From Oceanimonas marisflavi (lineage in GTDB: Bacteria; Pseudomonadota; Gammaproteobacteria; Enterobacterales; Aeromonadaceae): 64,000 bases of DNA. The position numbers and the translations under genes were made by a program. The stretch is from the NCBI RefSeq assembly GCF_003049725.1, contig NZ_QAGM01000013.1, positions 34,172 through 98,171 on the forward strand, in the 5' to 3' direction. This document shows positions 20,885 through 28,691 of the stretch, one piece after another; within the stretch, counting starts at the first letter, position 1; the number at the start of each line of letters is the position of its first letter. The notes under the pieces were generated by a model. The model was not told the origin of the DNA. It worked only from the letters and a program-made list of their open reading frames with translations, and made no database searches.

Positions 20885-21301
20885 TCAGCGCACCACCAGC
20901 ACAGACACTCCGGCGTGATTGGCCACATAGCCGGCGTTGGAGGCAAACAGGTGCTCGGCCAGCCCCGGAACATGGGATGCCATCACCACCAGATCGGCCC
21001 CGCTGTTCTTCACCGCCTTGAGCAGGGTTCTGTCCAGATCGACGGCCGGATCGGGACTGACACAGGCCTGGGTGCAGACCTCGCGCAGGCGGTGTCTGGC
21101 TGCCTGTGCACTGGCGAACGCTTTGAGCTTTTGTTCAAACTCCTGTGGGTTGTGGGCCACTTCACCGGGGGCGCTGGAGGTCACGCCCACATAACACACG
21201 GGAATATCATACAGACGGGCCAGATCGGCACCGGTTTTCAGGGCCTTGTCGAGCCGCTCTTCGTGGGCCAGATCCACCGGAATCATGATGCGCTGATACA
21301 T
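20885..21301 (-). CDS. Universal stress protein (UspA family)
   Basis: A 138-residue single Usp domain beginning MYQRIMIPVDLAHEER. The C-terminus has DLVVMASHVPGLAEHLFASNAGYVANHAGVSVLVV, approximating the ATP-binding G-x2-G-x9-G region in degenerate form. It probably acts in general stress survival. It lies upstream of the BCCT gene on the same strand, with a 404-base gap. Confidence 0.88.
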   Translation of the reverse strand: MYQRIMIPVDLAHEERLDKALKTGADLARLYDIPVCYVGVTSSAPGEVAHNPQEFEQKLKAFASAQAARHRLREVCTQACVSPDPAVDLDRTLLKAVKNSGADLVVMASHVPGLAEHLFASNAGYVANHAGVSVLVVR

Positions 21302-21522
21302 GCAGGGCTCCTTGTTGTGGTGAGTGCGAAGGTATCTTCACAGTATTGCAGAGCCCGGACGAAGCCGGGGGGAATTTGTGAGTTCAGATCTGTGCCCGTG
21401 ATGGTGGGCGGTCAAATTTCAGGATCTGGCGCTAGATCCCGGCGAAGGGGTGATATACCGTGGAGCGTCTAATAAAAACGGTGTCCAGTGAGCACCATCT
21501 CAACCCCGCAAGGAGCATAGCA

Positions 21523-21984
21523 ATGTTGAAAAAAGTACTGTTAGTGGCCGCCGCCGGCCTGTTTGCCGGTACGGCTTCCGCCCAGGCCAACCTGTTCAAG
21601 CCCGAAGACGCAGTCAAGTATCGTCAGTCCCTGTATCAGGTGATGGCGGCCCAGGCCGGCGTCATTGGCGGCATGGCCAAGGGCGAAATCGATTTTGACG
21701 CCGCCGCCCTGCATCAGCGCGCCATTAACCTGAGCAATGCCGCCAGCCTGCTGGGTGAAACCTATTTCCCCGAAACCCGGGGTGTGGAAGCCAGCAACAT
21801 GCTGGACAAGGGCTGGGAAGATGCCGAAGGCAGAATGGCCAAGGCCAAGGATTTTGGCGCCGCCCTGAAGAATCTGGTACAGGTGTCCGGCGAAGAAGGT
21901 TTTGATCAGGCCCAGGCGCGCGAGGCGGCCGGTGCCCTGTTTAAAACCTGTAAAGGCTGTCACGACGAATACCGCAAGGACTGA
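21523..21984 (+). CDS. Cytochrome c' (class II c-type cytochrome)
   Basis: This 153-residue periplasmic haem protein starts with a signal peptide ending ASA-QANLF. The haem site is at the C-terminus (CKGCH), as in four-helix cytochromes c'. The class binds NO and CO and is linked to nitrosative stress tolerance. The start at 21523 is set by AAGGAG and by the signal peptide. It converges on a cytochrome b561 gene, a common functional neighbour. Confidence 0.9.
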   Translation: MLKKVLLVAAAGLFAGTASAQANLFKPEDAVKYRQSLYQVMAAQAGVIGGMAKGEIDFDAAALHQRAINLSNAASLLGETYFPETRGVEASNMLDKGWEDAEGRMAKAKDFGAALKNLVQVSGEEGFDQAQAREAAGALFKTCKGCHDEYRKD

Positions 21985-22053
21985 TATCTTCAGTAGTTGT
22001 TATCTCCGCCTTCGCGGGAGTGACGGCAGGGAAGTGATTTTTCAGTGACTTGA

Positions 22054-22077
22054 AACGCCGGGGCTTGCCCCGGCGTT
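22054..22077. terminator. Terminator hairpin between cytochrome genes
   Basis: An 11-bp stem AACGCCGGGGC / GCCCCGGCGTT with a 2-base loop and a short T-rich tail lies between the convergent cytochrome c' and b561 genes. Confidence 0.75.
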
Positions 22078-22088
22078 GTTGTATTTAC

Positions 22089-22763
22089 TTACAGCCTGAA
22101 CAGGGCTTCTACCGCGCCCCAGGCCAGGCCGGCGGTCAGCACAAAACGCAGCCAGGGAAAATGATGCACCCGCTCCAGGTAGTCCGCCACCCGTCCGGCG
22201 GGGGCCTGTTTGCGGCCGGTAAGCATGGGACGCACCAGATTTTCGCCCCGCAGCCGGTACAGCAATACGGCCAGTATATGCAGGCCCACCAGCACCAGCA
22301 GACCCCAGTAAAACCAGCGCTTGTGCCAGCGGGTCATCTGTTCGGCGGTATCACTGGTGACATAGTCGTAAAGCGGGCCGGTATAGAAAATATCGTCGGT
22401 GGCAAAGAGCCCGGTGCCGCTCTGCAGCAGCAGGCTGCCCAGCAGCACCAGCACCATAATGCCGCCCAGGGGATTATGGCTGAGATAGACCGGTTTTTGC
22501 GGGCGCAGACTGGCGCGCAAATAGGCTGCTATATGGCGGGGGTGATATACAAAGTGGCTGAAGCGGGCATAGGGCGTGCCCACAAAGCCCCATATTACCC
22601 GGTACAGCACCAGGCTCATCAGTATTTGGGCGAACAACATATGTTTGTCCATGTCTTCACCGGCGTAATACCACAGCAGGGCCAACAGTACCGGCAGGCT
22701 CCAGTGAAACAGACGAATAGACCAGTCCCACACGCGTACCGGGGGCAATGTCTGTGTGCTCAT
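22089..22763 (-). CDS. Cytochrome b561-type membrane protein
   Basis: A 224-residue inner-membrane dihaem cytochrome b with four helices. The N-terminal VRVWDWSIRLFHWSLP is typical of the Ni/Fe-hydrogenase b-type and b561 group, and further haem-ligand candidates occur in RWHKRWFYWGLLVLVGLHI. It likely passes electrons from the quinone pool to a periplasmic partner, plausibly the neighbouring cytochrome c'. The start at 22763 follows GGGAGAAC on the minus strand. Confidence 0.85.
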   Translation of the reverse strand: MSTQTLPPVRVWDWSIRLFHWSLPVLLALLWYYAGEDMDKHMLFAQILMSLVLYRVIWGFVGTPYARFSHFVYHPRHIAAYLRASLRPQKPVYLSHNPLGGIMVLVLLGSLLLQSGTGLFATDDIFYTGPLYDYVTSDTAEQMTRWHKRWFYWGLLVLVGLHILAVLLYRLRGENLVRPMLTGRKQAPAGRVADYLERVHHFPWLRFVLTAGLAWGAVEALFRL

Positions 22764-22840
22764 AACGAGGGTTCTCCCTGTGATCCACCGCCTTGCTGTC
22801 AGGCGGATTGGTATGACCATTTACTGTTGAAGGAGGGTGC

Positions 22841-22872
22841 CAAAATAAAGCACCCCGGTAAAGACCGGGGTG
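22841..22872 (-). terminator. Terminator after the 22899 lipoprotein gene
   Basis: A 9-bp stem CACCCCGGT / ACCGGGGTG with a 4-base loop is followed on the minus strand by a T-rich tail. Confidence 0.75.
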
Positions 22873-22898
22873 AGGATAGGCGGATTAAATAAAACGGG

Positions 22899-23585
22899 CT
22901 ACTGGGTCTGCTGACCAGACTGGCGGGTCCGGATTTCGTTGATGGCCTGCTCCAGGCCCTGGCGATACTGGTTGCGGGTCAGGGCGTCAATTTCCTGCCA
23001 CTTCTCTCGTGGTGCGAAGTCTATTGTGGTTTCGGTGAGTACATCCCGGCCCTGCAGGGCTATCCAGCGCGGATCATAGTTGCGGCGTTGCTCGCTGTCC
23101 CATTTCAGTACCTGATTGACAATGGCCTGCAATCGCTCCGGGTTGCTCAGGGAGTGGGGGCCGATGCGCACACCAAACTTCTGGTTGAGCTGACTGACGG
23201 CGTCGTGAGTGGTTTCATCTCCCGACTTGTTGGCGTCGCTGCGGGCGCGCAGCTGGGCGGCGTAATACCAGAAGGTGCCCTGATCCTGATAGTCGTTGTC
23301 GAACATGATGGCCGACATCAGGTAGAGCACCGGTGGTGCATAGTCGTTGGGGCTTTGCAAAATGGTATTGATGGTATCGGCCTTGCCGCCGGTGATGTCA
23401 TCCATGGCCTGCTGAGAGCGGCTGACATCGATCATGGCAAACTCGCCCTGAGGTGTAACCGGCCCCTGCTGCTGGGCGTTGGCCGTTGGGGTTGCATTGG
23501 TGGCCTTGGCGTCGGCGCCGGAGTCGGATTTGCCGGCACAGGCGGCCAGCAGTGCGCACAACAGAAGCGGGCTGAGTTTTTTCAT
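22899..23585 (-). CDS. Predicted lipoprotein, function unknown
   Basis: A 228-residue protein with a signal peptide and clear lipobox LLAAC (Cys at residue ~16), followed by a low-complexity linker rich in Ala, Asn and Gln and a folded domain. The start at 23585 is chosen because it begins the signal sequence. Motifs such as YLMSAIMFDNDYQDQGTFWYY suggest a helical repeat-like domain, but I do not recognise the family. Probably in the outer-membrane inner leaflet. Confidence 0.7.
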   Translation of the reverse strand: MKKLSPLLLCALLAACAGKSDSGADAKATNATPTANAQQQGPVTPQGEFAMIDVSRSQQAMDDITGGKADTINTILQSPNDYAPPVLYLMSAIMFDNDYQDQGTFWYYAAQLRARSDANKSGDETTHDAVSQLNQKFGVRIGPHSLSNPERLQAIVNQVLKWDSEQRRNYDPRWIALQGRDVLTETTIDFAPREKWQEIDALTRNQYRQGLEQAINEIRTRQSGQQTQ

Positions 23586-23656
23586 GATGTAGCCTCTTGA
23601 AAAAGTAATATATCCAGCAAAGCGGGAAACACAAAACAAGTCAAGGGTGAGACTCA

Positions 23657-23974
23657 TCACGGCCCTTTTGGTTCGGTGAGGTGGGCTTGTTTTTGCCAGA
23701 ACAGACGAATGTCCTGACGGTAGGAGGCAGGAATACTGCGTGAGCACATCAGCACGACCTCCTTGCCCCGGCGAATGCCGCGAATGGTGCCTCGCAGGGA
23801 GCGGGTGTCATTGATAAGGTGCTGACAATGGCTCAGCAAACCGGGGGGCGGGTTGCCGCGCTTTACGTTAAGGTGGGCATCACGAATGGTAATGCAGAAG
23901 TGTTCCTGACGCCGGCGCAGCAGGTAAAGCAGCGCAAACAGTGAGGCCGAGGTTGCAGCCAGAGCTCCGAACAT
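23657..23974 (-). CDS. DUF3634-family small membrane protein
   Basis: A 105-residue protein with one N-terminal helix followed by the DUF3634 pattern: RRRQEHFCITIRDAHLNVKRG, then PPGLLSHC and RGTIRGIRRGKEVVLMCS. The start at 23974 is set by AGGGAAG upstream and by the family's length. Function is unknown; it is a typical gammaproteobacterial orphan family. It is oriented away from the plus-strand EEP gene. Confidence 0.78.
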   Translation of the reverse strand: MFGALAATSASLFALLYLLRRRQEHFCITIRDAHLNVKRGNPPPGLLSHCQHLINDTRSLRGTIRGIRRGKEVVLMCSRSIPASYRQDIRLFWQKQAHLTEPKGP

Positions 23975-24041
23975 GGTTTTCTTCCCTGAAAACATTGAAT
24001 GCAAAATGATGACATTTTGAACGCCAAAGGCAATCACTTCC

Positions 24042-25157
24042 GTGCAAAAAATACGAATCGCCAGCTTTAACGTGGCCCTGGACCGGACTGCTCCCGGCGA
24101 GCTGGCGGCGGAAATCACCGGGGTCGGCAGTCCACAGCTGCGTCATATCGCCGCCATGGTTCAGCAAGTGCGCCCCGACATTCTGCTGCTCAACGAGTTC
24201 GATCATGATGGTGACGCGATCGACAGCAGTCACCTGACGGCCTTTGCCCGCCGTTACTTGGCGGCGGGCGAGCGGGGCATGGCATATCCGCATTGTTATC
24301 TGGCCCCGGTCAACACCGGACTGGCCGGGCCGCGGGCGCTTGACGGCGGTCCGGTGCCCGTGTTGCCTCAGGATGGCCTCGGCTTTGGCGCCTTTCATGG
24401 CCAGTATGGCTTTGCCGTTTTATCCCGTTTTCCGCTGGAAGTGAGCGGAGCGCGCAGCTTTCGCCGCTTTTTATGGAAGGACATGCCCGGCGCCCGTCTG
24501 CCACGGCTTGATGGCAGGGCGTATTATCCGCCCGAGGTGCTGGCGTTTTTGCCCCTGTCGTCCAAGAATCATCTGGATCTGCCGGTGCGCCTGCCCGGTG
24601 GTCGTGTGCTGCACCTGCTGGCCTGTCATCCGGCGCCGCCCATCGACGAGGGGCCCGAGCGGCGCAACAGTTGCCGCAATCACGATGAGCTGCGGCTGTG
24701 GCACGACTATATTCGGCCGGGCAAAAGCGACTATCTGGTGGACGATGCCGGCGGTTGCGGAGGCCTGCAAGCCGGCGCCGGTTTTGTGATCCTCGGCGAT
24801 CTGAATGCGGATCCGCAGGATGGTAACGGCTATCGATCCCGGATCCGCGCTCTGCTGGCGGATCCGGCCCTGAACCAGGCGATCAGCCGGGGGCGCTTAA
24901 GGCCATCTTCAGCCGGAGCGCGGCGGCTGCGGCCGGTTGAGCCGCGTCGGGGCAACCGGCGTCTGTGGACTCATGTAAACGGACTGCGGCTGGATTATGT
25001 GCTGCCCTCTGCCGGGCTTGATGCGCTGGCCAGCGGCGTGCTCTGGCCCACGCCGGAGCAGGATGAAGCTGGCTGGTTCTGGCGAGGCAATGGCCGCCCG
25101 GCGCGGCGTTCGGCAGGCTCGGATCATCGTCTGGTATGGGTGGATATCGCCCTGTGA
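24042..25157 (+). CDS. Endonuclease/exonuclease/phosphatase-fold protein
   Basis: A 371-residue metal-dependent phosphoesterase. Motifs of the fold are ASFNVAL at the N-terminus, ILLLNEFDHDGDA (metal-binding Glu), ILGDLNADPQDGN (Asp and Asn) and the terminal SDHRLVWVDI (Asp-His). Residues between ~85 and 200 are an insertion. The substrate could be nucleic acid or a phospholipid headgroup. There is no signal peptide. The start is GTG 24042 with a weak ribosome site, so a little uncertainty remains. Confidence 0.82.
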   Translation: MQKIRIASFNVALDRTAPGELAAEITGVGSPQLRHIAAMVQQVRPDILLLNEFDHDGDAIDSSHLTAFARRYLAAGERGMAYPHCYLAPVNTGLAGPRALDGGPVPVLPQDGLGFGAFHGQYGFAVLSRFPLEVSGARSFRRFLWKDMPGARLPRLDGRAYYPPEVLAFLPLSSKNHLDLPVRLPGGRVLHLLACHPAPPIDEGPERRNSCRNHDELRLWHDYIRPGKSDYLVDDAGGCGGLQAGAGFVILGDLNADPQDGNGYRSRIRALLADPALNQAISRGRLRPSSAGARRLRPVEPRRGNRRLWTHVNGLRLDYVLPSAGLDALASGVLWPTPEQDEAGWFWRGNGRPARRSAGSDHRLVWVDIAL

Positions 25158-25343
25158 TGTGAGAGTCTTCACGCTTTGGCCGGTGCGAAAATCAATAACG
25201 CGAGCGACATCAAACATTGGGGATGAAAGGCTGGGAAGCGGTCATTTTTAAAGATTAAATATCTGTCGAGACCCTAGATTGCTTTCGAAGTTTCAGTCGT
25301 CCGGGATGGTGACCCGGAGCATTCGCTGAATTCCTTCATATCG

Positions 25344-25372
25344 GGGCAGGCCGTTTGGCCTGCCCTTTTTTT
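25344..25372 (+). terminator. Strong rho-independent terminator
   Basis: A 9-bp stem GGGCAGGCC / GGCCTGCCC with GTTT loop and a 7-T run. Confidence 0.92.
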
Positions 25373-25503
25373 CGTGCGTTTTTCACTCGGTTTTCTGCTG
25401 CTGGCCTTCCTGCAAGGCGGGCGTTTCCGGCTGCCTGTTATTCCCCGCGTCGATGTTGCATTTTTTTCACATTAGTAGAATAAGCACATTTAAATTCCAC
25501 TTT

Positions 25504-25522
25504 TTTCTCATATTTTGAGAAA
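25504..25522. promoter_or_regulatory. Candidate operator upstream of iclR
   Basis: TTTCTCA-TATTT-TGAGAAA is a perfect 7-base inverted repeat in AT-rich promoter sequence, 55 bases before the iclR start. Autoregulation by the IclR protein is an inference. Confidence 0.45.
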
Positions 25523-25576
25523 TGTGTTTTACAGCGCTCGCTTTCTGAGCGAAGGTCGCGCCCCCAGGAGGACGTT

Positions 25577-26299
25577 ATGTCTGAAAAAGTATCATCTCAG
25601 GACAAGATATTTGCACTGCTGTCGGCTCTGGCTGTGGCTTCCGAGCCACTCACGGCCCGGGTTCTGGCGGAACAAACCGGTATGCCGCTGTCCAGTACCT
25701 ATCGTTATCTGGCGACCCTGATGCGCTGGTCGATGGTTCAGGAGCGACACAGTGGCCAGTACGCCCCCGGTCCCATGGCGGTGCAGCTGGCGGCGGGTTT
25801 TGAGCAGCATAACAGTGTGCTCACCTGGGCCCGGCCCTTGCTCAGCGAGCTGGCGGTGCGCACCGGCGAAAGTGCCGCCCTGATGATGCTGTCCGGCCGG
25901 CGCGCCCTGTGTGTGGAAATGATCGACAGTGTTCAGGCGCTGCGTTGCTGCTACCAGAAGGGCCATTCCCAGCCGTTGTTGCGCGGTGCCAGCGCCAAGG
26001 CGCTGCTGGCCTTTGCCGATGAGACGCTGCTTGGCACCGTGATGACCGGGCTGAAAGCCGAAGAGCAGACGGCCTTGCAGACAGAGCTGGCCATTGTACG
26101 CGCGCAGGGCTATGCGGTCTCGGAAGGGGAAATCGATCCCACTATCTGGGGGGTGAGTGCTCCCGTGCTGAGCAGCCGGGAACACCTGCTGGGTGGCATC
26201 AGCCTGATGGCGCCTGCGGAGCGGGTCGGGCCCGCCGCCAGCCAGTGGATTCGCTGGACCTGTGAAGCGGCACAGCGTCTGGGCGCCATGAGTTACTGA
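25577..26299 (+). CDS. IclR-family transcriptional regulator
   Basis: A 240-residue regulator with a winged helix at residues ~8-65 (LTARVLAEQTGMPLSSTYRYLATL) and an effector domain from ~75 on. The effector domain has MMLSGRRALCVEMID, LRGASAKALLAF and GEIDPTIWGVSAPVL. It is followed after 21 bases by hutG and then gltS in the same orientation, so control of histidine or glutamate use is likely. The more usual hut regulator is HutC of the GntR family. The effector is unknown. Confidence 0.9.
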   Translation: MSEKVSSQDKIFALLSALAVASEPLTARVLAEQTGMPLSSTYRYLATLMRWSMVQERHSGQYAPGPMAVQLAAGFEQHNSVLTWARPLLSELAVRTGESAALMMLSGRRALCVEMIDSVQALRCCYQKGHSQPLLRGASAKALLAFADETLLGTVMTGLKAEEQTALQTELAIVRAQGYAVSEGEIDPTIWGVSAPVLSSREHLLGGISLMAPAERVGPAASQWIRWTCEAAQRLGAMSY

Positions 26300-26320
26300 A
26301 AGCAAGAAGCAGGAGTCAAG

Positions 26321-27271
26321 ATGAAAGATACCACCCATAAAATGGCTGACATGAATCTGTGGCAGGGCCGGGTTGACGCGGAAGAAGGTCCGCAGGCCCG
26401 GCGCTGGCACCAGCAGGTGCAGGCGCTGGCCGGCTCCTCACCGGCCGGGGTGGCCCTGCTTGGCTTCTGCAGTGACGCCGGTGTGCGCCGCAATCAGGGT
26501 AATCCCGGTGCAGCCCAGGGCCCCAAAGCCCTGCGTGCCGCCGCCGCCAACCTGTCCTGGCACGGAGAGCATCCGCTCTATGACGGCGGCGATGTTATTT
26601 GTCATGAAGACGAGCTGGAAGACGCCCAGGCGCTGTATGCCGAGCAGGTGGCCCGGTTGCTGAACGAAGGACACCGGGTGGTGGGCATGGGCGGCGGCCA
26701 CGAGATTGCCTACGGCAGTTTTGCCGGCCTGATGCAGCACCTGCAGACCCGGGATGAGCTGCCCCGGGTGGGTATTATCAACTTTGATGCTCACCTGGAT
26801 CTGCGTCGCTCTGCCCGGGCCAGCTCGGGTACCCCATTTAACCAGTGTGCCCTGCTGTGCGAGCAGCTGGGCACCCCTTTTCACTACACCTGTATTGGCG
26901 TCAGCCGTTGTCACAACACGGCGGCGCTGTTTGAACGGGCCGAGCAGCTGAATACCCGCATTGTGCTGGATGAACAGCTGAACGGCTGGAACCCGATGCC
27001 CATGTTTGACGCAGTGGATCAGGCGCTGGCCGAGGTGGATGTTATCTACCTGACCATTTGCCTGGATGTATTGCCCGCCAGCCTGGCCCCCGGCGTGAGT
27101 GCGCCGGCGGTGCGGGGCATGGACATGGGTCTGCTGGAAGCGGCGCTGGAGCGCATTCTTGCCAGCAACAAGGTGATGATGGCCGATATTGCCGAGCTCA
27201 ATCCGGGCCGTGATCACCAGTCACTCACGGCCCGCGTGGCCGCCCGCCTGTTGGCCAGACTGGCCGGCTGA
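26321..27271 (+). CDS. hutG: Formimidoylglutamase HutG (arginase/ureohydrolase family)
   Basis: A 316-residue binuclear manganese hydrolase. Metal-binding stretches are MGGGHEIAYG, NFDAHLDLR and TICLDVLPASLAPGVSAPA. The APGVSAPA ending of the last motif is typical of HutG, which converts N-formimidoylglutamate to glutamate plus formamide. In that motif a Cys stands where arginases have the first of two Asp ligands. Agmatinase is less likely. hutH, hutU and hutI are not in the window. Confidence 0.83.
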   Translation: MKDTTHKMADMNLWQGRVDAEEGPQARRWHQQVQALAGSSPAGVALLGFCSDAGVRRNQGNPGAAQGPKALRAAAANLSWHGEHPLYDGGDVICHEDELEDAQALYAEQVARLLNEGHRVVGMGGGHEIAYGSFAGLMQHLQTRDELPRVGIINFDAHLDLRRSARASSGTPFNQCALLCEQLGTPFHYTCIGVSRCHNTAALFERAEQLNTRIVLDEQLNGWNPMPMFDAVDQALAEVDVIYLTICLDVLPASLAPGVSAPAVRGMDMGLLEAALERILASNKVMMADIAELNPGRDHQSLTARVAARLLARLAG

Positions 27272-27305
27272 CAGGCCCCTCAAGCTGTATCTATAGGGAA
27301 ATATT

Positions 27306-28514
27306 ATGAACGTGATTTCATTCGATGTGATGACCACCACCACCCTGGCGGCGCTGTTGCTGATGCTGGGCATGTACCTGCAACGGCGTATTCCGGTGCT
27401 GCACCAGCTGTGCGTGCCGGCCCCGGTGATCGGCGGCTTTGGTTTTGCCGTGTTTGCCTGGCTGGCCCGGGACTGGGCTCAGGTGGAATTCAAATTCGAT
27501 CTGGCGCTGCAAAGCCCGCTGATGATTGCCTTTTTCGCCACCGTGGGCCTGGGCGGCAGCCTGGCGCTGCTGAAAAAGGGCGGCAAGGTGCTGGGTGTGT
27601 ATCTGGTGGCCTGCTGGTTGCTGGCACTGATGCAGAATGGCATCGGTATCGGCATTGCTTCTGCGCTGGGTGAGCATCCGCTGCTGGGCCTGATGGCCGG
27701 TGCGGTGTCGCTGGAAGGCGGCTTTGGCGCCGCTGCCGCCTTTGGCCCCGAAGCCGAGGCCCTGGGTGTGACCGGCGCCACCACGGCGGCGCTGGCGGCA
27801 GCCACCTTTGGCATGGTGGCCGGCGGTCTGCTGGGTGCGCCGGTGGCCCGCTTGCTGATCAAGCGTCACGGCGTGACCATTGAAGCCGAACAGGTGCACG
27901 AACTGGAAGCGCTGAAGGAGTCGGAAAAGCCGAGCCGCGAGCCGGTGACCGGCACCCTGCTGCTCAAGAGTGTGGCCGTGGTGTTGTGCACCATGGTGGC
28001 GGGTCTGTGGCTGAGCGGCAACCTGCGCGAGCATCTCGACATTATTCTGCCGTCTTATGTGGGCGCCATGTTTGTGGCCATCCTGCTCCGCAACCTGAAT
28101 GAAGTGGTGCGGCTGCTGCCGCTGTCCGACAGCGCCAACAATGTGATCGGGGATTTCTGCCTGGGTATTTTCCTGACCATGGCGATGATGTCGCTGAAAC
28201 TGTGGCAGCTGGCGGATCTGGGCGGCACGCTGGCGATTATTCTGGTGGTGCAGACCCTGGCCATCATTCTGCTGGCCTATTTCCTGATGTTCCGGCTGAT
28301 GGGCGGCAACTACGACGCCGCCGTGCTGTGCGCCGGCTTTGTGGGCCATGGTCTGGGGGCCACCCCCAACGCCGTGGCCAATATGGGCGCGGTGTGCGAT
28401 CGCTACCGGGTGTTTTCCCACAAGGCCTTTATCGTGGCGCCGCTGTGTGGTGCCGTGCTGATCGACATTGTGGCCATTCCCGCCATTACCTGGTGTCTGA
28501 ACGTGTTCGGCTAA
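27306..28514 (+). CDS. gltS: Sodium/glutamate symporter GltS
   Basis: A 402-residue membrane protein of the ESS family with two inverted repeats. The re-entrant loop signatures MAGAVSLEGGFGAAAAFG and CAGFVGHGLGATPNAVANM are both present. It imports glutamate with sodium. Placement after hutG suggests a glutamate-producing and glutamate-using unit governed by the IclR regulator. The gene ends in a strong terminator. Confidence 0.93.
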   Translation: MNVISFDVMTTTTLAALLLMLGMYLQRRIPVLHQLCVPAPVIGGFGFAVFAWLARDWAQVEFKFDLALQSPLMIAFFATVGLGGSLALLKKGGKVLGVYLVACWLLALMQNGIGIGIASALGEHPLLGLMAGAVSLEGGFGAAAAFGPEAEALGVTGATTAALAAATFGMVAGGLLGAPVARLLIKRHGVTIEAEQVHELEALKESEKPSREPVTGTLLLKSVAVVLCTMVAGLWLSGNLREHLDIILPSYVGAMFVAILLRNLNEVVRLLPLSDSANNVIGDFCLGIFLTMAMMSLKLWQLADLGGTLAIILVVQTLAIILLAYFLMFRLMGGNYDAAVLCAGFVGHGLGATPNAVANMGAVCDRYRVFSHKAFIVAPLCGAVLIDIVAIPAITWCLNVFG

Positions 28515-28532
28515 GGCCGGCACTTCAGCATT

Positions 28533-28564
28533 AAAAAAGGCCGACGCATGCGTCGGCCTTTTTT
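28533..28564. terminator. Bidirectional terminator after gltS
   Basis: A perfect long stem AAAAGGCCGACGCA / TGCGTCGGCCTTTT with flanking A and T runs, between convergent gltS and the FtsZ-like gene. Confidence 0.93.
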
Positions 28565-28691
28565 GTTCGCATTTGGTCATGCCCATGAAGATGGGCATCC
28601 AGTGCAGACGTGCACGGTTTTAAACACGGTACCGTTTGCGGCATGGACCCCGTCCCCGCTTTCGCGGGGTGACGACAGAGCAACTTTGAGC

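Larger units (their letters stand above)
25158..25576. other. 419-bp intergenic region with possible orphan transcript
   Basis: No protein gene is seen. The region holds a hairpin TCCGGG / CCCGGA at 25300-25318, the strong terminator at 25344-25372, and a palindrome at 25504-25522 upstream of iclR. The terminator lies 186 bases beyond the preceding stop, so an unannotated small RNA is possible. Confidence 0.35.

Noticed and set aside
23657..24118. Longer 153-codon form of the DUF3634 gene starting at 24118
   Set aside because: The extra N-terminus overlaps the divergent EEP gene and lacks family similarity; the 23974 start has a ribosome site.
28650..28680. Short hairpin CCCCGCTTTCGCGGGG near the end of the FtsZ-like gene
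   Set aside because: A similar CCGCC-TTCGCGGGAG string occurs near 22007, but it is too short and common to claim as a family from two copies.
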